Source: Gammaproteobacteria bacterium
GTDB taxonomy: Bacteria > Pseudomonadota > Gammaproteobacteria > DSM-16500
Length of the DNA: 64,000 nt
Reading direction: 5' to 3'
Assembly (NCBI GenBank): GCA_031291175.1
Contig: JARLJO010000004.1
Span: 62,001 to 126,000, forward strand
Positions within the stretch are counted from its first letter, which is position 1. Each line of letters opens with the position of its first letter. Made by a program: the position numbers and the translations under genes. The notes beneath the pieces are model-generated. The model saw nothing but the letters and a program-made list of their open reading frames with translations, was not told the DNA's origin and made no database searches. Positions 9,076 to 17,090 of the stretch are shown one piece after another.

Positions 9076-12000
9076 AGTCTTTCCTTTGTTCTGATTGACG
9101 CTTTCGCCCATGAATTAAGGTAAATACCGCAGGCACAAAAAATAAAGTAGCAATTGTTGCAAAAGATAAACCGCCTATCACTGCGCGACCTAAAGGTGCA
9201 TTCTGCTCACCACCTTCACCCAGGCTAAGTGCCATAGGAATCATACCAATGATCATGGCCAACGCTGTCATTAACACCGGACGCAACCGTGTCACGCCAG
9301 CCTCCAGTGCAGAAGTAAGGGCATCATGACCTTCATTCATGTGCTGACGCGCAAAACTCACCACTAAAATACTATTCGCTGTAGCCACACCCATGCACAT
9401 GATTGCTCCCGTTAAAGCAGGCACGCTTAAAGTCGTGTGAGTCACAAACAGCATCCAGGCTATACCGGCCAATGCGGCAGGCAATGCGGTAATAATAATA
9501 AATGGATCAGTCCAAGATTGAAAATTAATCACGATTAATAAATAAACTAATAAAATAGAAAATAACAGACCAGAATAAAGACCATCAAATGATTCTCGCT
9601 GTGTCTCCATTTGGCCACGCGCAACAACAGTGACGCCTTTCGGTAAACTTTTTTTGGTATCATTAATGATCTTATTAATATCTCCCGCCACCGATCCCAA
9701 ATCACGATCTTGTATGGATGCGAAAATATCAATAATAGGCTGAGCATTATAATGTGATTCCACAACCGACACCATGGATCGGGAAATGGTCGCCATTGCG
9801 CCTAAAATTTGTGGCGTCGCTGTCCTACCCAGAGTCGTGATCGGCACATTTCGTAAAGATTCCAATGAATCCATTGCGTACTGCGGCGCTTGCGTGACAA
9901 TAGGATAAGACACACCATTAGCAGGACTTAACCAGAAGGTAGGCTGTGTTTGAAAACTACCGGATAACGAAATCAACATATTGGACGCTATATCAAGCTG
10001 GGTGAAACCTAATTCACGAGCAAGACTACGATTGACATTCACTAATAGCTCGGGATAGTTATATGCTTGTCGCGTGCGTGTATCCACTATGCCTGATACA
10101 TTTCGCAAACGCTCCATGAACAAATTCGCATAACGGCGATTATTTTCCATCTTATTCCCGATGACTTGAATATTAATCGGTGAAGGTAAACCAAAATTCA
10201 ATATTTGATTTACAATATCAGCGGGTAAAAAGGCAAAAGTAACGCCGGGAAAATCACGTTGTAAAATGCGCCTTAATTTGCGCTGGTAATCTGCACTAGG
10301 ACGATGCCCATCCTTTAATGAAATTAAAATATCAGCGTCCTCAGGGCCCACTGTGGCTGAGTTACTGTAAGATAAATTGATACCACTGATAGGCAATCCA
10401 ATATTATCGACAATGCTATCTAAATCACGCTCTGGAATGACATTACGGATCACCGCATCCACTTGATCCACTAAACGAGCGACTTCTTCTACCCGTGTCC
10501 CTGTAGGGGCACGCAAATGCAATTTTAATTGACCCGCATCAATACTGGGAAAAAAGTTTGACCCGAGCCAAGGCCACAGTAACAGAATGGATACCAATAA
10601 GAATGCTAGAAAGCTGACAATAAAAAACTTCGCGTTGTTCAGTGCCAGAGTCAGTAACTCTTGATAGTTGTGTCTTAGCTGGATGAAATGCTCTTCAAAC
10701 GAATGATGAAAGCGGATGAATATATTATTTGTTTTTGTTTGTGAGACATCCGGTTTGTGTTTACGTAATAAGTATTTCGATAATGTCGCAACCAAGGTTC
10801 TTGATAAAATATAGGACGCTAACATCGCAAAAATAACAGCTTCTGCCATTGGCACAAAAAGAAAATGCGCCACCCCATGCAAGAAAAACATCGGTACAAA
10901 CACGATGCAAATACACAATGTCGACACTAAAGCTGGCACCGCGATTTGTTCTGCACCATCGAGAATGGCTTGCTCCACTTCTTTGCCTTGCTCTAAATTC
11001 CAATTAATATTTTCAATAGCAACCGTCGCATCATCCACTAGAATACCCACCGCCAGCGCCAATCCCCCGAGCGTCATGATATTAATGGTTTGCCCTAAAG
11101 CCGCCAGGGTCACAATGGAAGCTAAAATAGAAAGTGGTATAGACAGGGTAATAATGAAAGTACTACGCCAACTGCCCAAAAACAGTAATATCATTAAACC
11201 CGTTAACGCAGCCGCGATGACACCTTCGATGATCACACCTTTGATAGCGGCGGTCACAAAGATTGACTGATCACCAAACATAGATAAATTAAGCCCTTCA
11301 GGCAGACTGTCTTTTATTTTGGGAATGAGTGCTTTGACGCGATTGATAATATCTAAAGTGGAAGCTGTACCTGTCTTTTGCACTGACATCATTACAGCGT
11401 GCACACCATTGACGCGCACAATGTTAGTTTGTGGTGCAAAGCCATCTCTGACATGGGCAACATCGCGTATATAGAGGACTCCACCTGGAGTGGTTTTCAC
11501 CGGCATCTGATTTAGCTCATCGACCACTAAGGGACTGCCGTTTAACTTGACAATATATTCATAAGCACCCATTTTCAGTGTGCCTGCGGGCAAGATTAAG
11601 TTTTGGTTTGCAATAGCGGCTGTGACATCTTGTGCCGATACGCCATACGTTTGCATGGCCTGTGGATTAAGATCAACTTGAATTTGGCGCACTTTACCGC
11701 CATAAGGATAAGGAAGCGCTGCACCTTGTACCGTGGCAAGTTGGGTACGAATAAAATTGTTACCTAAATCATTTAGTTCTTGTTCGGGTAGGGTTCGACT
11801 GGATAGAACAAGCTGTAAAACGGGGACCGTGGAGGCGTTGTAACTCAGTATTAATGGTGGCAAAGTGCCAGGAGGCAAAGAGCGCAGAATCGTTTGCGAA
11901 ATCGCTGTCACTTGGCTTAGTGCAATATCAATGTTGACGCCAGGCTGAAAAAATATTTTCGTAACACTCACACCAATCAATGATTCTGATTCGATGTGTT

Positions 12001-12235
12001 CAATGTCATTCACGGTTGTCGTGACAGTACGTTCAAAAACGCTAGTGATGCGATTGGCCATCTCATCTGGCGGCAGCCCTGTGTAAGACCAAACCACGCT
12101 AACTACAGGTATATTAATATTGGGAAATATATCAGTCGGCGTCCGCTGTATCGCTAAGGGACCAATAATAAGCAACATGAGTGCAAGCACTATAAAAGTG
12201 TAAGGTCGCGAAAGAGCAATCCGTACAATCCACAT
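9068..12235 (-). CDS. RND-type multidrug efflux permease
   Basis: About 1055 residues, the normal length for the AcrB/HAE1 family. There are twelve membrane segments in the 1+5+1+5 pattern with two large periplasmic loops. The proton-relay Asp pair is present in TM4 (GILVDDATVAIENI). The opening TPTDIFPNINIPVV is typical of the MdtB/BepE branch. It is the first gene of the pump operon and is followed by the adaptor and channel. Start chosen at ATG 12235 rather than the adjacent GTG at 12238. Confidence 0.95.
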   Translation of the reverse strand: MWIVRIALSRPYTFIVLALMLLIIGPLAIQRTPTDIFPNINIPVVSVVWSYTGLPPDEMANRITSVFERTVTTTVNDIEHIESESLIGVSVTKIFFQPGVNIDIALSQVTAISQTILRSLPPGTLPPLILSYNASTVPVLQLVLSSRTLPEQELNDLGNNFIRTQLATVQGAALPYPYGGKVRQIQVDLNPQAMQTYGVSAQDVTAAIANQNLILPAGTLKMGAYEYIVKLNGSPLVVDELNQMPVKTTPGGVLYIRDVAHVRDGFAPQTNIVRVNGVHAVMMSVQKTGTASTLDIINRVKALIPKIKDSLPEGLNLSMFGDQSIFVTAAIKGVIIEGVIAAALTGLMILLFLGSWRSTFIITLSIPLSILASIVTLAALGQTINIMTLGGLALAVGILVDDATVAIENINWNLEQGKEVEQAILDGAEQIAVPALVSTLCICIVFVPMFFLHGVAHFLFVPMAEAVIFAMLASYILSRTLVATLSKYLLRKHKPDVSQTKTNNIFIRFHHSFEEHFIQLRHNYQELLTLALNNAKFFIVSFLAFLLVSILLLWPWLGSNFFPSIDAGQLKLHLRAPTGTRVEEVARLVDQVDAVIRNVIPERDLDSIVDNIGLPISGINLSYSNSATVGPEDADILISLKDGHRPSADYQRKLRRILQRDFPGVTFAFLPADIVNQILNFGLPSPINIQVIGNKMENNRRYANLFMERLRNVSGIVDTRTRQAYNYPELLVNVNRSLARELGFTQLDIASNMLISLSGSFQTQPTFWLSPANGVSYPIVTQAPQYAMDSLESLRNVPITTLGRTATPQILGAMATISRSMVSVVESHYNAQPIIDIFASIQDRDLGSVAGDINKIINDTKKSLPKGVTVVARGQMETQRESFDGLYSGLLFSILLVYLLIVINFQSWTDPFIIITALPAALAGIAWMLFVTHTTLSVPALTGAIMCMGVATANSILVVSFARQHMNEGHDALTSALEAGVTRLRPVLMTALAMIIGMIPMALSLGEGGEQNAPLGRAVIGGLSFATIATLFFVPAVFTLIHGRKRQSEQRKDYV

Positions 12236-12582
12236 CACGTATGCCTATCTTTTGAAGAGATAGACATATCATAGTAGAGATCCCGTTAATCTAAAAGTAT
12301 TTATCGGTTAAAGCAGAAAATGAGAAGGATTAATGATAACCCCCTGTTTTCTCCCGCTGTATGACTGTGTTAAATTCGACGTTTATTAATTTAATTGCTT
12401 AATAAAATAATACTGTTTGCTGTTTCGGATGATTTCGGTGATATCTGAAATTCAAAAGTCACTCTCAATGGATAATATTCTTATGCTCTGTCGAGTAGCC
12501 GCGATCCAAAATACCTATTTGCGGCAGGATTAGCTAATCTGGCATAATTAGCATCGTAAGTTCTCAAACCCCTACATAGCCC

Positions 12583-12616
<34 letters not shown>

Positions 12617-12617
12617 A

Positions 12618-12711
12618 GCCTACGTACCGTGGCTTGTCCACGGTATCCAGCGATTGAAACCTGGTTCGAGAGTTTTTCTGGATACCATGGACAAGCCACG
12701 GTACGTAGGGG
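12618..12711. repeat. Palindromic repeat, family B
   Basis: CCTACGTACCGTGGCTTGTC with ACGGTATCCAG on the left is matched by CTGGATACC and GACAAGCCACGGTACGTAGG on the right, around ATTGAAACCTGGTTCGAGAG. Related copies lie at 20932-21026, 55676-55745 and 61068-61103. Confidence 0.85.
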
Positions 12712-12827
12712 TTCTTTGTGGCTGCGTTGGAGTTCTGTGTGCTACGTTAGAATTCTGCGTGCTACGTTGGAGTTTTGGGTGCTACGTTGAGTTCTGTGTG
12801 CTACGTGAGAGCTCTCTGTGCTATGAG
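12709..12827. repeat. Six-unit 20-bp degenerate tandem array
   Basis: Units approximate GGAGTTCTGTGTGCTACGTT; the fifth is 19 bp. The array ends 35 bases before the GTG start of the HD-domain gene, so it sits in that gene's leader or promoter. Confidence 0.8.
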
Positions 12828-12862
12828 TCAATGGCTTTATTTGAGTAAAGAGGAGTTTTAAA

Positions 12863-13951
12863 GTGCTAGCACGATTTCGACAACCTATCCAGAGAACGGT
12901 GTCTCATTGTTATCCGCGTTTTTTTAGCCAGCAAAGTTATCATAATGTGGAAATGTTAAAATCCATTTCGCTGGTGAACATATTTGCGAGCCTGCCCAAT
13001 TTCGATCATATATTGAAAAAATTGCAATCTCATCATTATTTTCCAAATCAAAGTCCAGTCTCTTATGATAGCCATCAAGCGCTACGTCAACTGTTTCCCA
13101 ATGGCGATAAAAAACTGCATCACTCTGCTGTGACTCTTTTAACAGACTCAACGCCTGTTGTATTACCCAGCACAGAAACCGTTGTCCATCCTGATCACCT
13201 GGCATCGCATTTTAAACAACTCGCATCGCCAATCAACTTATACATTGATAAATTATGCCAGGTGTTAGCCAATACATTAGCAGAACGCAATTACGAAGCA
13301 GGATTGCCCGACTCTGAAAACGTAAGTGAGCGTGTGCACGCACTGCAAGCAGGTTTGGTGGCCTATCGATTAGGTCTGAGTCATGTCAATATTGCCGCTT
13401 TATTACTTCACGACATTTCTCGCTGCACAAAAGAAGACATTGCGCATAGCCATCGCTTTCATCATACCGAAAGTAGTAAAATTTTATCACCCTTGGGGGC
13501 AGTAAAAAATTATACTTCTCATCATCCTTTTGCTAAGTTTTTGCTTTACGAATTTTCAGAAGTTTACAGAACGCATTTACTCAGCCCGCTTTCACAAAAT
13601 TCTTTAAAAATGCAATCGGATTCATTTGCTGCATCAGTACGACGGCTTTCCATTCATCAAAATGAAAAACTAGCAGAGGCGCTATTTCAACTCATGGCGA
13701 TGCGGGCGATTGATGATTTTAGCAAAGTCCCCGAGCATTTATTGCAGGCCAATTTAACGGCTTCCCACTATTTTGATAACGACACTATCAAAAAATTATT
13801 GGTACATGTGATGGTTAATCACCTCATTTTACTGAACCCTGATGAGGCGACCGTATCACAATTTCGTAGCGACCTTTCGGCTGCGATGAAAATTTTATCG
13901 CGCGTAGATCATCTGCAACCTGAAAAAAAGCAACATTTAGGCCTTAAATAA
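12863..13951 (+). CDS. HD-domain (MIOX/PhnZ-like) putative diiron oxygenase with presequence-like N-terminus
   Basis: 362 residues from a GTG start 8 bases after AGGAG. A metal-ligand set in the HD/MIOX order is visible: H159, H183-D184 (LLLHDIS), H200/H201, H220/H221 and D284. The last sits in AIDDFSKVP, which resembles the DDxAK signature of PhnZ/TmpB-like mixed-valence diiron oxygenases rather than plain HD phosphohydrolases. Residues 1-29 have four Arg and no acidic residue, ending in PRFFS, which looks like a mitochondrial R-3 cleavage site. Residues 30-140 are unrecognised. A secreted enzyme imported by host mitochondria is possible but inferred; a cytosolic HD hydrolase is the alternative. 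Confidence 0.65.
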   Translation: MLARFRQPIQRTVSHCYPRFFSQQSYHNVEMLKSISLVNIFASLPNFDHILKKLQSHHYFPNQSPVSYDSHQALRQLFPNGDKKLHHSAVTLLTDSTPVVLPSTETVVHPDHLASHFKQLASPINLYIDKLCQVLANTLAERNYEAGLPDSENVSERVHALQAGLVAYRLGLSHVNIAALLLHDISRCTKEDIAHSHRFHHTESSKILSPLGAVKNYTSHHPFAKFLLYEFSEVYRTHLLSPLSQNSLKMQSDSFAASVRRLSIHQNEKLAEALFQLMAMRAIDDFSKVPEHLLQANLTASHYFDNDTIKKLLVHVMVNHLILLNPDEATVSQFRSDLSAAMKILSRVDHLQPEKKQHLGLK

Positions 13952-13970
13952 AAAAGGAATCATTGAAACA

Positions 13971-14004
13971 CTCTGCCGGAGAGGAAAGATAATTTCGGCA
14001 GATT
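13971..14004. terminator. Possible bidirectional terminator
   Basis: TCTGCCG and CGGCAGA bracket a purine-rich loop, followed by TTGTTTTGTT, between two converging genes. The stem is short for the loop size. Confidence 0.35.
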
Positions 14005-14010
14005 GTTTTG

Positions 14011-15633
14011 TTAGAAACGCATCATATTGAGTTGAGCTTCATCGAGAAGTGCTATTTTAATTTTTCTGTTCTTAACTCGAATAGGAATGACCGCCCGAAT
14101 TTCAAAAAACTTCTGCGGAGCATGGACTATCGGGATATCGACATTCGCGCTCTCTTTAGAATCCTCTTCTTCTTTATCCCTACCATTAGTCGCTATCATT
14201 TGAGAGTCCGGATTCAGAACAGGGAAAAACTCAATTTCACTATCCAGTCGCTTCACGTATTTAGCAAATGATACGACATAATGCTTGAAAATCACCTCAG
14301 TCAATTTCATTGCGGGACACATTCGTCTGCCCAGACCAAACGGGGTTAAAGACCCTTTGTGTAATGGCGCGGAATGATCGCCAAGTAGCTTTCGCGACCC
14401 GGTCATATCAAACAAAATAATGGAATTGGGAGAAAAGTCATAACCTTCCACTTGAAAACCTTTTTTGGTATAACGACTAATAAACGCTAAAGGTGTCGCG
14501 CGTTTTAATGTCTCTACGTAAAATGCGTGCAAAGTTGGCATTTTATCTCTATCAAACAATATCTTGCGGTCTGGGCTTGAATGCTCGCTCATTCTTATTT
14601 CGCCCCTGATCGTATTGCGATAACTCCGCGACCGAAAATTGGAGCGATCAAATAAAACAGCTAGCCCTTTATTTAAAATAAAAGTCAGATTAGAGACAGC
14701 AAACAAAACAGAAACACAGAGGAGAATATCCGGATCGCTAGCCAGTTTTTTCACGTCTTTTTGTGACAGCTTACCTTTTTTAGCATCCGGAAACTTTTCT
14801 AATATAGTATCAATGAGAAAATTAATTTTCTTATCCGGGCTTTTTTTACTAATTTGGTCTTGAATCGCAGAAAGATTATCCTGCAAAAATTTTTGGGTCA
14901 ACTCTCTGAATTCCGCCCGTAGAAGCTGAACTTCTTCACTCATTAACAACATAAATCGAGGATGGAAAAAATATTTTTCTGCCACTTTTTCTATTTTCAT
15001 GAAAAATTGCGACAACGCTTCACAAAAATCAAAACCAAAAAATATTTTGGCATAAAATGATTGAATATGTTGTCTTATCACACTACCTTGATCTAGCAAT
15101 TGCCGGTGCTTTATCTTTTCAAATAAATCAAATACATTTCGTTCCGCTTCTTGTTCAAACAACTCCACGTTCAAATACTGCTTGAATTTAGCACGCTGGT
15201 GAACACCATTCTTACTGGTTTCACTTAAGAAAAAAGAATCTCCAAAAATTTCTTTAAACACTCGATAAGGATTTCGTGCCTCTTCTTCTGGTAAATCCAT
15301 GATGGTTTTTAACATAGATTCAGACTGGGAATCAGTCAATTGCGTACCGATATAATAAATATTGCGCCCTAAAAACGGTGTGCCTATTCTTAACTTAGCC
15401 ACACCCTTCGCATTGGTTTTAGCGTCTTTATGTAATTGGATGAATGCTGTGCCATTGATAACGTGATCTAAATCCCCTTTTAAATAGGCCAGACACCCTT
15501 TCGCAATAAAGGAAAGAGGCCCGATATAAGTCAGCGCGCGGCTGAAGAGCACCTGCACTTTTTGAAATGCGTGACGAACGTCTGGCGCCCTTGATCTTAA
15601 AAAATCACTGTACTCATTGTTTCTATTAAACAT
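14011..15633 (-). CDS. Divergent cytochrome P450
   Basis: 540 residues. The heme-thiolate loop is clear: FGLGRRMCPA, with Cys439 as axial ligand. Sequence after the K-helix (ATPLAFISRYTKKGFQVEGY, residues near 379-398) follows the P450 pattern. Two conserved elements are altered: the K-helix ExxR reads ETLK (E374, K377), and no AGxxT oxygen-binding motif is seen in the expected I-helix. The fold is therefore P450-like but catalysis may be changed or lost. The N-terminus has a weakly hydrophobic stretch and no clear anchor. It converges with the HD-domain gene. No redox partner gene is adjacent. Confidence 0.8.
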   Translation of the reverse strand: MFNRNNEYSDFLRSRAPDVRHAFQKVQVLFSRALTYIGPLSFIAKGCLAYLKGDLDHVINGTAFIQLHKDAKTNAKGVAKLRIGTPFLGRNIYYIGTQLTDSQSESMLKTIMDLPEEEARNPYRVFKEIFGDSFFLSETSKNGVHQRAKFKQYLNVELFEQEAERNVFDLFEKIKHRQLLDQGSVIRQHIQSFYAKIFFGFDFCEALSQFFMKIEKVAEKYFFHPRFMLLMSEEVQLLRAEFRELTQKFLQDNLSAIQDQISKKSPDKKINFLIDTILEKFPDAKKGKLSQKDVKKLASDPDILLCVSVLFAVSNLTFILNKGLAVLFDRSNFRSRSYRNTIRGEIRMSEHSSPDRKILFDRDKMPTLHAFYVETLKRATPLAFISRYTKKGFQVEGYDFSPNSIILFDMTGSRKLLGDHSAPLHKGSLTPFGLGRRMCPAMKLTEVIFKHYVVSFAKYVKRLDSEIEFFPVLNPDSQMIATNGRDKEEEDSKESANVDIPIVHAPQKFFEIRAVIPIRVKNRKIKIALLDEAQLNMMRF

Positions 15634-16149
15634 TCTGCTCTCGTTTTGATGCTACTTTTGATTATTGTGCATTATATCATCAATTTAATACTATTGGATC
15701 ATTTTTCTTCGAAATGAGTCTTTACGATAAGAAATAAAACTATTTATTTGATAAGGCGCTAACAAATGAAAGCAGATGAGAAAAGTGACAGCTATACTCG
15801 GGTTTATTCTTGCGATGAAACTATTGATGATGATCATAGCCGAATTGTCGAAGCATTATTTTCATTTTGACTTTTCCTTCATGATCCACTCATTAACAGA
15901 CCAAAATTTTTTATTTCATTCAGTTTGCATAACCCTATACTAATTATAATAGACACATGTCGTAACCAGATAGAGGTGCCTCTTTTGGAACTCATCCCAA
16001 TAGCCAATAATTCTTTTAATTATTTGCCTACAATTAAAACCAAACCCACAAAATAGTTATATTTTTATTAACATCAAATTTCCTTGGCTTGAGAGTGAAT
16101 ATTAATAGTGTTAGTGTTTATTCAGTCATTATTTTTTAGGAGTATTGCA
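15634..16149. other. Intergenic region with one marginal small ORF
   Basis: Mostly AT-rich. A 34-codon ORF at 15766-15870 follows AAGG but has no homologue I recognise. The rest is presumably promoter DNA for the P450 gene (minus) and the small membrane-protein genes (plus). Confidence 0.4.
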
Positions 16150-16317
16150 ATGTTAAATTGGGTTTTTCTTTTTCTTATTGTCGCCATCATTGCAGGGGTA
16201 TTAGGATTTGGTGGTATTGCTATGCAAGCCGCTGGTATCGCTAAAATACTATTCCTTATTTTCATTATTTTGTTTGTTGTGTCACTCATCATGCACTTGA
16301 TAAGACGCGGTGGATAA
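16150..16317 (+). CDS. ytjA: Small membrane protein, DUF1328/YtjA family
   Basis: 55 residues with two hydrophobic segments and the family core [17 protein letters not shown], ending in basic residues. ATG at 16150 follows TTAGGAG; an upstream in-frame GTG at 16108 is unlikely. Members are small inner-membrane proteins often linked to stress; the molecular role is unknown. Confidence 0.9.
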   Translation: MLNWVFLFLIVAIIAGVLGFGGIAMQAAGIAKILFLIFIILFVVSLIMHLIRRGG

Positions 16318-16420
16318 TGATTCATGGTCACACAGCAAAAACTGGGGATACAGACCAACAGGCGCAGTCGGCTTGCTACTGCTCATCATAATCATCTTGC
16401 TTTTAATGGGCCGAATTTGA
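16310..16420 (+). pseudogene. Remnant or truncated DUF3309-like membrane peptide
   Basis: From GTG 16310 a 36-codon frame reads to a TGA at 16418. Its C-terminal part, NWGYRPTGAVGLLLL to LLLMGRI, matches the end of DUF3309 proteins. The usual N-terminal hydrophobic segment is missing because a stop lies at 16301. It overlaps the ytjA 3' end by 8 bases. It may be a decayed gene or a shortened functional peptide. Confidence 0.45.
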
Positions 16421-16457
16421 TTACCAAACATTTCACCTCACTTAGCTAGGGAAAAAT

Positions 16458-16682
16458 ATGAAATCCATTACCTCACTGATTGGCTTAATACTGATTATCG
16501 TTGGTATCGTGGCCTTTGCTTATCAAGGCATCACCTACACACAACGAGAAAAAGTGGCAGAAATTGGTAACCTTAAAATTACCGCTGACACAGAAAAAAC
16601 CATTTACTTTCCGCCCGTGTTAAGTGGTTTGTGTCTGGTTGCAGGATTAGTATTAGTTGTCATTGGTAGAAAAAGCAATTAA
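16458..16682 (+). CDS. Small two-helix membrane protein (DUF3185-like)
   Basis: 74 residues with two transmembrane helices (about 5-24 and 51-70) joined by a polar loop with TYTQREKVAEIG and ITADTEKTI. Related proteins commonly neighbour ytjA. Role unknown. It probably forms a small operon with ytjA and ends at a good terminator. Confidence 0.75.
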   Translation: MKSITSLIGLILIIVGIVAFAYQGITYTQREKVAEIGNLKITADTEKTIYFPPVLSGLCLVAGLVLVVIGRKSN

Positions 16683-16690
16683 GCCTGACT

Positions 16691-16733
16691 CATTTTGAGT
16701 GAATTCATTAACTGCAAACGAATTCACTCAAAA
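16691..16733 (+). terminator. Rho-independent terminator
   Basis: ATTTTGAGTGAATTC and GAATTCACTCAAAAT form a 15-bp stem around a short loop, followed by an AT-rich tail. Confidence 0.6.
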
Positions 16734-16788
16734 TATATTTTAGTGACTCATCTCATTGCTATAAGCATTGATCCTTGGCAGCCCTTCA

Positions 16789-16930
16789 TTAATATCGAAA
16801 AAATGCTCTGAAGTTGCCTCAGCTTCTGTCATGGTAAGTTTACTTTTTCGTGCTCATCAATTTCGCGCGTAAAAAGCAAACCTACCATGACAGAAGCTGA
16901 GGCAACTCCAAAGCATTTCTTTCGGTATAA
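16789..16930. repeat. Palindromic repeat, family A (long-armed copy)
   Basis: The inner arms are near-perfect: 16813-16848 and 16871-16906, containing GTTGCCTCAGCTTCTGTCAT and its complement. Weaker complementarity continues outward (AAATGCTC/AAGCATTT and ATATCGAAA/TTTCGGTAT). The loop is CGTGCTCATCAATTTCGCGC. It shares its arm sequence with the copies at 50.4, 55.3, 56.1 and 61.1 kb. The remaining gap to 17090 holds only the next promoter. Confidence 0.85.
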
Positions 16931-17038
16931 ACGTAGCTTTAGAAATACCCCTTTCAACATACCTTCTTCATTTCAATACAAGTTTGTCCATTTAATCGCT
17001 CCCATAAAAAACATGCTCAAATTCCCATCGAAAACTAC

Positions 17039-17047
17039 TGCTATAAT
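17039..17047 (+). promoter_or_regulatory. Extended -10 promoter element
   Basis: TGC directly precedes TATAAT (17042-17047), 44 bases before the ATG. No good -35 is seen, as is typical for extended -10 promoters. Confidence 0.45.
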
Positions 17048-17090
17048 AAGAAGTATCTCTAGCTCAGTGTCATAAAGGAGGGGGCATCGC

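Noticed and set aside
12709-12827. Possible CRISPR array (six regular 20-bp units)
   Set aside because: The units are directly adjacent with no unique spacers and no cas genes are nearby; this is a plain tandem repeat.
14011-15633. Adding the P450 to the mitochondrial-like cluster
   Set aside because: Its first residues include Glu and Asp (E7, D10), unlike an import presequence.
16887-17075. 62-residue ORF upstream of the PP2C gene
   Set aside because: It starts inside the family A palindrome and crosses the predicted promoter; no ribosome site.
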